Below, piece after piece: positions 57,223-64,000 of a stretch of DNA of 64,000 nt; positions within the stretch are counted from its first letter, which is position 1; each line of letters opens with the position of its first letter. A program made the translations under genes and the position numbers. The notes beneath the pieces were generated by a model that was not told the DNA's origin, did no database searches, and saw only the letters and a program-made list of their open reading frames with translations. The stretch covers positions 124,001 through 188,000 of the forward strand of contig NZ_RCWE01000001.1 of the NCBI RefSeq assembly GCF_018448925.1. The letters are read 5' to 3'. Source of the stretch: Photorhabdus akhurstii (GTDB lineage: Bacteria > Pseudomonadota > Gammaproteobacteria > Enterobacterales > Enterobacteriaceae).

Positions 57223-58824
57223 TTATTGTGTTAAGTTAATTTTCGCACCTTTAATATCGACGCCGGACTTTCCTGTGGCTGACAGGGATTTTTCCGCCTG
57301 TAGGTTAATTTCCTGACCTTTGGTGATAATATTCTTGGCCGAATCTAGCGTGATATCTTTATCCTGTTGCAGAGATAATGAATGTTTCCCGCTACTAAGA
57401 GCGGCAATTTTATCTTGATGATTGAATATTAGTTCTTGCTGATTATCCCCTTGTTTAATGACCAAGGTTTTTATTGGGTTTTTCTCACTGGGTTCTATTG
57501 GTGTTTTATTTTTCGGGTTGTGCATAGCGCCTAATATCACCGGGAAGCGGGGATCGCATTCAAAGAAACCGATAATCACTTCATCCCCCGGTTCCGGGTA
57601 GAAACAGAACCCGCTTTCATGACTGGCGTAAGGTTTACCCAGTCGGGCGAAAAGTGCGCTGTTGGTTAAATTCAACGCCGGTATCCTGACCGGAATTCTG
57701 TCTAGTGACTGTTTGTCCTGTTGGTATTTCTCCACAATCCCTACATGCAGCTCTTTAACCTGCGGGACCGCCGGTTCTGTCTCCGGCAACAAACCCAGAG
57801 TTAACCGGGTACGCCAACCTTGCCGTTGATTGATGGTCTGACTGACGCCGGTGATAACGCCTTTGCCATCCATTCCCTGACCAAAGCCGCTTAACGCCAG
57901 AACATCCCCCGGTTGATAGCGGCTATTCCCTGCAACTTCAACATTGCCGGAGACGTTATCACTGCGCAGGTTATTCAGGATGCCTTGCGCAAGGTATTTG
58001 GCTTGTTCATTATCTTGCGGATAACTGAAAACCCATTGCCATGTCTGATCGGTCAAAGTTGCCAAACTGTCTGGCGCGAGTTGACTACTGCCAAGCCGAC
58101 TGTTTTTTGCCTGAGTGGCCTGAGACAGTTTTTGTTGTGCGATATTCCAGGATTGTACGCTCACTGTTTTGGGGTTGTGCCGGTTATCCCATTGCAGATC
58201 TGCCTCAAACAGAACAATGCCTTGATCGCCGGCACGTTGTTTAATCGTGTGCACCGTTGACTGATTAAGTGATTCCGGCGTCGCCAGCGTGACCGTTTCG
58301 TTACCGGGTAATAACCAGATATTGGTGGCGGCCAGTCGGCTTTTTAAGAATTTCCAGTCATGGCAGCGAAACTGGACCATTTGCTCATGCTCAGTTTTAA
58401 GCTGAGGCGCTTGTTTTATCGTGACGGGTATTCCTGCCTGACTGAATAGTTTTCTGATAATGGCTTCATCACTTTGTTGGCTGAATAGCTGTGAATGGAA
58501 ATTGTCAGTGAGTTTTTGCAGTGGATGTTTCGCCGTTAGAGTAACCAGACTGTCCTGACCTTTGAACTTAAGCGCTTGCCGAACAATGATCCCCTTAAAC
58601 AACACGGTTTTTTGCACTCTCACGATCAGTTCTTGATTTGGCCGACAGCTGGTGAGTTCAGCTTGCGCTTTAGCGGTGAAAATCGCGTTAGCGTCACCGG
58701 CTACGTTAAGGGTGATCTTGGCGGTGGGAATACCGTTGATTTGATGGTTGACGGTCAGACTAATGACAGAAAACTGGTTAAGGGTTTTTCCCGCTATTTT
58801 AACGTCTATCGCCGGTATCTTCAT
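57223..58824 (-). CDS. pvc8: PVC protein 8 (hub and spike, VgrG-like)
   Basis: A 533-aa protein combining gp27-like hub and gp5-like OB-fold and beta-helix parts, equal to a VgrG core. The N-terminal ~340 residues are hub domains (DVKIAGKTLNQFSVISLTVN), DRIPVRIPALNLTNSALFAR begins the OB-fold, CFYPEPGDEVIIGFFECDPR is the typical gp5 block, and the C-terminus (IDIKGAKINLTQ) is the spike helix. No extra enzymatic domain is attached. It overlaps pvc7 by 4 bases. Confidence 0.92.
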   Translation of the reverse strand: MKIPAIDVKIAGKTLNQFSVISLTVNHQINGIPTAKITLNVAGDANAIFTAKAQAELTSCRPNQELIVRVQKTVLFKGIIVRQALKFKGQDSLVTLTAKHPLQKLTDNFHSQLFSQQSDEAIIRKLFSQAGIPVTIKQAPQLKTEHEQMVQFRCHDWKFLKSRLAATNIWLLPGNETVTLATPESLNQSTVHTIKQRAGDQGIVLFEADLQWDNRHNPKTVSVQSWNIAQQKLSQATQAKNSRLGSSQLAPDSLATLTDQTWQWVFSYPQDNEQAKYLAQGILNNLRSDNVSGNVEVAGNSRYQPGDVLALSGFGQGMDGKGVITGVSQTINQRQGWRTRLTLGLLPETEPAVPQVKELHVGIVEKYQQDKQSLDRIPVRIPALNLTNSALFARLGKPYASHESGFCFYPEPGDEVIIGFFECDPRFPVILGAMHNPKNKTPIEPSEKNPIKTLVIKQGDNQQELIFNHQDKIAALSSGKHSLSLQQDKDITLDSAKNIITKGQEINLQAEKSLSATGKSGVDIKGAKINLTQ

Positions 58825-59504
58825 GCGTCCCCCTGTGCCTGTAGCGTTTGCCCCGGGGTGAAATCATCAAGATTATCCAGATTGTTTTGCCAGGCAAGGG
58901 TGAGGTAATCAATGCCGCCTGCCAGAGAAGCCCCGGCGCCTAAGGCGATTAACGGCAGCGAGAGCATATCGGTGACGCTGACTGCGGTGATCGGCGGTGA
59001 TTTTAACTGCTGTTCAGTGGCTTGAATAACAAAGCTTTCGTCCGCGATCAGCGATAAAGTGGCGCTGGCTCGCAGCGGGGTGGCGTCCCGGTCAAACAGG
59101 GTGTAATTGATGGTAAGATCACTAGCCCGGCAAGCGAAATAACCTTTGTTTTCCCAACGCATTTTGCCCCATTTGATTTTGAGGAAGTGGGGTACGCTGG
59201 TGCTGGCATCCACCGTACACAGGGCTTTCAAGGTTGCGAGTTGGGTTTCTACCGGAATGTTGTTGCCCGGCATAGTGGCGTCAAATAGCAGAACTAACGT
59301 TAAACCGGCGGGTTGTGATAGCACGTAGCGGCTGCTTTGGCTGGCGTTGTTAACGCTTTCGTCCTGTTGATAGCGGGTTTGATAATCGAGCTGAATCCCA
59401 TCAGGGTTATACATGGCCTGTAAGCTGCCGACGGAGATTTTCCCTTCCCGGTCTTTAAAGGCGGTCAGGGTGAGTTTGGACAGGCTGCGTTCAATTAAGC
59501 TCAT
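58821..59504 (-). CDS. pvc7: PVC protein 7 (hub adaptor)
   Basis: A 227-aa protein that joins the tube to the hub in PVC/Afp. The start ATG at 59504 ([20 protein letters not shown]) overlaps the end of pvc6 and lies 5 bases after GGAGG; the upstream GTG is inside that site. The segment [20 protein letters not shown] is characteristic of tail tube-terminator/LysM-type proteins. The C-terminal part has a hydrophobic stretch ([17 protein letters not shown]). Confidence 0.85.
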   Translation of the reverse strand: MSLIERSLSKLTLTAFKDREGKISVGSLQAMYNPDGIQLDYQTRYQQDESVNNASQSSRYVLSQPAGLTLVLLFDATMPGNNIPVETQLATLKALCTVDASTSVPHFLKIKWGKMRWENKGYFACRASDLTINYTLFDRDATPLRASATLSLIADESFVIQATEQQLKSPPITAVSVTDMLSLPLIALGAGASLAGGIDYLTLAWQNNLDNLDDFTPGQTLQAQGDA

Positions 59505-59685
59505 AATAGCCTCCGGTTTCACGCAACGCCTCTAACACTTCCCGTTTGACGATTTCGATCAGGCGGGCGTTATCCAGCGTCTCTTGGGCTAATGTCGGTG
59601 GTGTGATGGGATTGCGTGTGATGGGATTACTCTCGGAATCAGTCACTTTAGCCCGAATAATCAGCTCCTTAATTTCGACGGTCAT
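59491..59685 (-). CDS. pvc6: PVC protein 6
   Basis: A 64-aa small protein ([20 protein letters not shown]) found between pvc5 and pvc7 in PVC and Afp clusters. It is not clearly assigned in the assembled particle and may help assembly. It overlaps pvc5 by 4 bases and pvc7 by 14, so all three are translationally coupled. Confidence 0.85.
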   Translation of the reverse strand: MTVEIKELIIRAKVTDSESNPITRNPITPPTLAQETLDNARLIEIVKREVLEALRETGGYYELN

Positions 59686-60140
59686 ACTTTTACTCCTAAC
59701 CAGCGCATATCTTGATAACGCAACTCCAGCGAGTTCACTAAAACGGTGTTGCTATTGGCGTCAAAGTCGCCGGTGGACCAGCGTACCGGTAGCGCGTTGC
59801 TTAATGTCCAGCTTGCCACGGGTAACGAATTTTCATTCAGTAACATAATCACGACATCGGCATAGACCGCTTTTTCGCCACGCAGGACGCGATCAAACAC
59901 CCGCGTGAGTGGTGTCACGGTCATCACGCCACGCTCCAACATCAGACTGCCATGTTGGATTTTTTCGGCCAGCCAGGTATTTCTGGCATTTTCCCCGCCC
60001 TGGCTGTGTTGGGTGGTTTGCAGCTCGCGGCTCAGGCCCGATATCCGTTGAAAGGCGATATCCAGTGGGCTGGGAATGTTGTTAAAAAGAAAACTGGCGA
60101 TAAAACGGTGTGACACTGCCGGGGTGTAGAGGTTGTTCAT
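59682..60140 (-). CDS. pvc5: PVC protein 5 (inner tube protein)
   Basis: A 152-aa protein of the Hcp/gp19-like tail tube family (phage T4-like virus tail tube). [40 protein letters not shown] and [16 protein letters not shown] are typical. In PVC it starts the inner tube next to the hub, while Pvc1 (outside this window) makes most of the tube. Confidence 0.9.
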   Translation of the reverse strand: MNNLYTPAVSHRFIASFLFNNIPSPLDIAFQRISGLSRELQTTQHSQGGENARNTWLAEKIQHGSLMLERGVMTVTPLTRVFDRVLRGEKAVYADVVIMLLNENSLPVASWTLSNALPVRWSTGDFDANSNTVLVNSLELRYQDMRWLGVKV

Positions 60141-60175
60141 ATTTTGCCTCTGTTTAACTTTTGCTTCTGTTTAAC

Positions 60176-61351
60176 TTAGCGGGTGGTACCGGTACGGGTA
60201 TCGAACGTCAGGCTTAGCTCAATAAATTCAGCCGGAATTAAGACTGCGAGGCTGATTTTCATGATCATTTTTCCGGCCCGTATATCGGCTTCACTCATCG
60301 ATTCACCCACACCCAATAACACCTCAAACGCCTGATCTTCTTGGGTGCCTCGTAGCCCGCCGTTTAACCATAATTGACGCAACCAGTTGTGGGCTTGTCC
60401 TTTAAGTTTCATCCAAGTGATAGCGTTATTAGGCTCAAAGACAAAGGCGCGACCTAGTTGGGTCATATGGGCTTCGATATAAGAAACCAGACGGCGGATT
60501 TGGATATAACGCCAGAGTGAACCGGGCGTATTTTCCAACGTTCGGCATCCCCAGATCCTAATACCTTTGCCGGGAAAGCTGCGCACCAGATTCAGCGAGG
60601 CGCCATCCGGGTTAAAGAGCGTATTCGCTTCAATATAAGAGTGGACCGGGCTAATCACTTTGGCTAAGGCAATGTTGGCCGGCGCGGTCCATACGCCTTG
60701 TTGGTTATCGTTACGCTGGATGACGGCCGCCACTGCGGCGGTGGGTGAAAGTACGATAGGGTTTTGCGCGTTATCCTGATAGGCGCTTTTCAGCAGCGGC
60801 CAGTATACGGCGCCCCATTGTCGATCAGCGGAAGAGAACCGTTTTAAACACTCAGCGGCTAATGTGGGATTGTCTGGGGCATCCAATAATCCCATGATAC
60901 CGCGTCGGCTTTTGCAAAGATTGAGCGCCGATTGCCAAAATTGTAACCAAAGATCTCTTTGAGTATAGGAAACCTCTGTCTGATTAAAGCGGATAACATC
61001 CGGGGTGATAATCAGAGTAATATCGTTCTCTGCGGAAATCGTTTGTGTCAGCCACGTTTGTTGCAGCGCGGTGATCAATGACGAAAAATCGCTTGATGGC
61101 TTCTCCGTACCCAGTGACAGCACATAAGCTTGCTGGCCGCCGTTTTCAAAGAAATGGCGCACGGAATAGTACATTAATCCTGACTCAGGAAATGACCGGG
61201 TAAAATCGGCCAGGCTGTGGAGCTTGATAGCGATTTTATTGACTGGCGATGAGGTGTAACCAATAAAAACCGGTATACCGATAAACGTGTCATCCTGTTT
61301 TGGGGATATCAGGTTTTCTGTGACGGTGACGCTCGGCTGTGTTATCTCCAT
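60176..61351 (-). CDS. pvc4: PVC protein 4 (sheath protein, baseplate-proximal)
   Basis: A 391-aa contractile sheath protein. It shares the sheath core with Pvc2 and Pvc3 (GIPVFIGYTS, FFENGGQQAYVLSL, GIRIWGCRTLENTPGSLWRY, VFEPNNAITWMKLK, GKMIMKISLAVLIPAEFIEL) but is the most divergent. In the particle it forms the sheath ring next to the baseplate. It lies 35 bases before pvc5. Confidence 0.92.
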   Translation of the reverse strand: MEITQPSVTVTENLISPKQDDTFIGIPVFIGYTSSPVNKIAIKLHSLADFTRSFPESGLMYYSVRHFFENGGQQAYVLSLGTEKPSSDFSSLITALQQTWLTQTISAENDITLIITPDVIRFNQTEVSYTQRDLWLQFWQSALNLCKSRRGIMGLLDAPDNPTLAAECLKRFSSADRQWGAVYWPLLKSAYQDNAQNPIVLSPTAAVAAVIQRNDNQQGVWTAPANIALAKVISPVHSYIEANTLFNPDGASLNLVRSFPGKGIRIWGCRTLENTPGSLWRYIQIRRLVSYIEAHMTQLGRAFVFEPNNAITWMKLKGQAHNWLRQLWLNGGLRGTQEDQAFEVLLGVGESMSEADIRAGKMIMKISLAVLIPAEFIELSLTFDTRTGTTR

Positions 61352-61405
61352 TATCGTCTCCTTAGCGACTGAATAGACGCGGTGTTTAACCGCGTCTCAG
61401 TACGA

Positions 61406-62806
61406 TTACTGTGCTACATGTTGTGAAAACTGAAGGATAATAAATTCAGCCGGACGTACCGCGGCCATGCCCACTTTGACAATCATTTTCCCTTGTTTAA
61501 TGTCGTCGTCAGACATGGTGATACCTTTACCAATCTGAACAAAATAAGCTTCCTGAGGTTTATTTCCCGCTAATGCCCCTTGTTGCCATAAGGAATAGAG
61601 ATAATTGTCAATGGCTGACTTCACTCGCTCCCAAGTAGGTTGGCTATTGGGTTCAAAAACAGCGGTGCGCATGGCTTGCTTGATATCCCGCTCTGCGCTG
61701 TTAAACAGACGTCGAACCGGAATATAGCGCCAGTTGTCATCATTTTGCAGAGTACGTGCGCCCCACACCACAAAGCCCCGCCCATTGAAATAGCGAATAG
61801 CATTGATGCCCTGTTGATTCATGGTGCCTTGTTCATCGTCATTGAGTCGTTCAGTGACATCATTGATACCGCTTAGCACGGCATTCGCCGGGGCTTTCCA
61901 GACACCACGGCTGGCGTCAGTGGCACAATACACGCCCGCCATTACTGCACTGGCAGGAATGACGTTGCCGTTGGCGGCTATTTTGTTCTGTATTGTTTGA
62001 GTAGCTTGTTGGTAGACAGCTAGATTTTTCTGTTTGAGTTGCGCCAGATTGGTGATTGCATCGAGTTTTGTTTCCGCATCTTCATAACCTGAAACAGCTA
62101 TAGCACTATCTTCCGCTTGCATAAGTTGTGAGACTTTCACCGCTGGATAGTAAGTTGCGGTTTGCGATTGCACATTAACGCCAGGTATGCTGGTTTTAGT
62201 TTGGCTGTCAGCGATCAGAAAATAGCCGGCATTCAATAATGCGGGGGTTAAGCTGTTGTATATCGCGCTCTGGTAAGAAGAATCCTGTTCCGGGCAGACG
62301 ATTAAAGTAATCTCCAGAGCTTGCTCAATTAATTCGGGGATTAATGCCGAAGCGGTAGCATCTTGGGGATTAGCAACCGGCAGGATATAACAAGGTCCAC
62401 CGCCATTTTGAAAATAAAGTTTTACCGCGTCACTACTTGTTGTGTAGGTACCGACAGTCACAGCGTAAGTGTAACCGGAGCCTGTATCATTTGCGCTAAG
62501 AGAGATATCGGTTGTAGCAACAACTGCTGCATCGCCTGCAACTTTCTCGGAAGGCGGAGTGGGAGGCGGTGGTGTTGGCGTTGGTTTAGTCGATGTGATG
62601 GCGATTGACGTAATACAACCGACATTAAATAGATTGGTAAAATCCAGCCAGCTACTAACACGTACCGCTTTTAGGGGTGAGCTAGTTTTTTTAGGTTGGA
62701 AACGGCCAATAAAAACAGGTATTGCGGTATTCCCGTGGCTGACAGAGAGCGATAATGACGCATCTTCTTCAATATAGACGCCAGGATAAGTTGGTGTCGT
62801 TGGCAT
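61406..62806 (-). CDS. pvc3: PVC protein 3 (sheath protein with inserted domain)
   Basis: A 466-aa sheath protein. The N-terminal PTTPTYPGVYIEEDASLSLS and the C-terminal half (GVWKAPANAVLSGIND, RDIKQAMRTAVFEPNSQPTW) match Pvc2, with near-identical final ~100 residues. Compared with Pvc2 it carries about 100 extra residues: a proline-threonine hinge (TKPTPTPPPPTPPSE) and a small beta-rich segment, and a central helical block. The inserted domain faces outward in related sheaths. Intact. Confidence 0.92.
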   Translation of the reverse strand: MPTTPTYPGVYIEEDASLSLSVSHGNTAIPVFIGRFQPKKTSSPLKAVRVSSWLDFTNLFNVGCITSIAITSTKPTPTPPPPTPPSEKVAGDAAVVATTDISLSANDTGSGYTYAVTVGTYTTSSDAVKLYFQNGGGPCYILPVANPQDATASALIPELIEQALEITLIVCPEQDSSYQSAIYNSLTPALLNAGYFLIADSQTKTSIPGVNVQSQTATYYPAVKVSQLMQAEDSAIAVSGYEDAETKLDAITNLAQLKQKNLAVYQQATQTIQNKIAANGNVIPASAVMAGVYCATDASRGVWKAPANAVLSGINDVTERLNDDEQGTMNQQGINAIRYFNGRGFVVWGARTLQNDDNWRYIPVRRLFNSAERDIKQAMRTAVFEPNSQPTWERVKSAIDNYLYSLWQQGALAGNKPQEAYFVQIGKGITMSDDDIKQGKMIVKVGMAAVRPAEFIILQFSQHVAQ

Positions 62807-62817
62807 GCTGCCTCCAA

Positions 62818-63900
62818 TTATTGTGCGATATTCTGCGTGAACTGCAAGATAATGAATTCGGCTGGACGAACAGCGGCCATGCCGATTTTGACGATCATTT
62901 TGCCCTGCTTGATATCGTCATCAGTCATGGTGACGCCTTTACCGATTTGAACAAAATAAGCCTGATCGGCTTTGTCGCCCATTAATCCGCCTTGCTGCCA
63001 GAGGGAATGGAGATAGTTATCAATGGCCCTGCGTACAGCTTCCCAAGTCGGTTGGCTGTTAGGCTCGAACACCGCGAAACTCATGGCGTTTTTAATGTCC
63101 CGTTCCGCGCTGTTAAACAGGCGACGAACCGGGATATAACGCCAGTTATCGCTGTCTTCAAGGGTTCTTGCTCCCCAGACCAGCGTACCAATCCTAGGAA
63201 AAGTACGGATCATATTCAGTGCTTTACCTTGGTTATATTTTCCTTGCAGATCGTCGGTCATCGGATATTTAGGTTGTAATCCGCCCTGAACAGGAACGTT
63301 GGCGGGGGCTTGCCAGACGCCCCGGCTATTATCGACACTGGCATAAATACCGGCCATGACGGCACTGGGTGGAATATCAATGGAGGCTTTATTTTCTCCC
63401 CATGCAGCGGTCAGCCAGGGGTAATAAACCGCGCCATATTGAGTTGCTGAATAAGGCTTAAGTACATCATCGGGTGTTTGGGTTGAGGTTATTTGATCCT
63501 TTGGGCCGTCAAAAATAGCGAATAATCCTTTGCCTAATTGACAAAGTGTTCCGACGGCGGTGGTGATCTCTTCTCCGGCGGCAACCAATAGCGTGACATC
63601 ATCAAGTACCGGCACTTGCTTTTCTAAATCTTGCGTTTTGACGAGATAACCATATCCACCGCCGTTAATAAAATAGGCCCGCAGTGCGATATCAAGTTTA
63701 TCGGAAGGATTAAATTGTCCACCTTTTAGTGTTAAATACTCCAGCCAGCTACTGACGCGAATATAGGGCTTACTTGATATTAATGAATTATTATTTGCGA
63801 CGGCAAAAACAGGCACTGCCGTTGCACCGGAACGAACAGAAAGGGACGGTGAAGCGTCCTCTTCAATATAAACGCCGGGATAAGTTGGGGTTATTGGCAT
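62818..63900 (-). CDS. pvc2: PVC protein 2 (major sheath protein)
   Basis: A 360-aa sheath protein, the main contractile subunit. It starts PITPTYPGVYIEEDASPSLS after the Met, with the core blocks GVWQAPANVPVQGG, IGTLVWGARTLEDSDNWRYI and a C-terminus in EFIILQFTQNIAQ. It is followed after 11 bases by pvc3. Another sheath remnant lies immediately upstream at the window edge, so pvc1 is not directly adjacent. Confidence 0.93.
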   Translation of the reverse strand: MPITPTYPGVYIEEDASPSLSVRSGATAVPVFAVANNNSLISSKPYIRVSSWLEYLTLKGGQFNPSDKLDIALRAYFINGGGYGYLVKTQDLEKQVPVLDDVTLLVAAGEEITTAVGTLCQLGKGLFAIFDGPKDQITSTQTPDDVLKPYSATQYGAVYYPWLTAAWGENKASIDIPPSAVMAGIYASVDNSRGVWQAPANVPVQGGLQPKYPMTDDLQGKYNQGKALNMIRTFPRIGTLVWGARTLEDSDNWRYIPVRRLFNSAERDIKNAMSFAVFEPNSQPTWEAVRRAIDNYLHSLWQQGGLMGDKADQAYFVQIGKGVTMTDDDIKQGKMIVKIGMAAVRPAEFIILQFTQNIAQ

Positions 63901-63912
63901 ATTGCCTCCAAG

Positions 63913-64000
63913 TTATTGTGCGATATTTTGCGCGAACTGTAGGATGATGAATTCGGTCGTGATGAACCATGCCAATATTGATCATCATGTGTTAGCGCAT
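63913..64000 (-). pseudogene. Degraded 3' end of another sheath gene (partial)
   Basis: The last codons read EFIILQFAQNIAQ and stop, almost identical to the end of Pvc2. Further upstream the match to the ATGATCxTCAAxATxGGCATGG block of pvc2 continues but with about 5 bases lost between the GGCATGG and EF codons, which breaks the frame. It looks like the tail of a fourth sheath copy that has decayed or been recombined. The remainder lies outside the window. Confidence 0.65.

Overview
The window is a chromosomal segment of a Photorhabdus-type enterobacterium (Morganellaceae, close to P. luminescens/laumondii). Housekeeping genes follow the E. coli order (focA-pflB-pflA, ycaO, serC-aroA-cmk-rpsA-ihfB, comEC-msbA-lpxK-ycaR-kdsB, elyC, cmoM, mukFEB). 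They are interrupted by accessory DNA and followed by a Photorhabdus virulence cassette (PVC), an extracellular contractile injection system. The assignment rests on recognised protein sequences and gene order; no database search was run.

Layout. 1-2.6 kb: AT-rich accessory DNA with an Rpn/Transposase_31 nuclease gene whose repetitive 3' end and terminator are tandemly duplicated, plus small unknown genes. 2.7-10.0 kb: pyruvate formate-lyase, its activase and the formate channel behind an FNR-like site, then ycaO and periplasmic asparaginase ansB. 10.2-11.0 kb: a TacA/TacT acetyltransferase toxin-antitoxin pair. 11.1-16.8 kb: serC, aroA, cmk, rpsA and ihfB. 16.9-20.7 kb: an island between ihfB and comEC holding a frameshifted HNH-DNase bacteriocin with an intact Im9-like immunity gene, a MntA/HepT pair, and a two-gene unit of a 2-oxoglutarate/Fe(II) oxygenase and a LysE-type exporter. 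21.3-36.7 kb: comEC through mukB, including a 59-aa ycaR. 36.8-40.3 kb: a regulatory and secreted-protein cassette. Two paralogous secreted proteins lie in inverted orientation around a LuxR solo, each preceded by a near-identical leader with a 10-4-10 type palindrome, and the cassette is bracketed by an orphan YefM-like antitoxin gene and a truncated second copy of it.

40.3-64.0 kb: the PVC, all on the minus strand and read from high to low coordinates: a degraded sheath remnant at the right edge, pvc2, pvc3 and pvc4 (sheath), pvc5 (tube), pvc6, pvc7, pvc8 (hub/spike), pvc9 (gp25-like), pvc10 (spike tip), pvc11 and pvc12 (baseplate), pvc13 (fibre), pvc14 (tape measure, with seven 34-aa repeats), pvc15 (AAA+ ATPase), pvc16 (cap). 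The payload region follows: a protein with the residue pattern of EF/CyaA/ExoY nucleotidyl cyclases, a shortened second fibre/collar gene, and a protein that joins hemopexin repeats (photopexin type) to a LecB/PA-IIL-type lectin domain. A strong terminator closes the unit.

The most notable observations are the hemopexin-LecB fusion, the putative cyclase effector, the LuxR cassette with matched palindromic operators, and the 102-bp repeats in the tape-measure gene.
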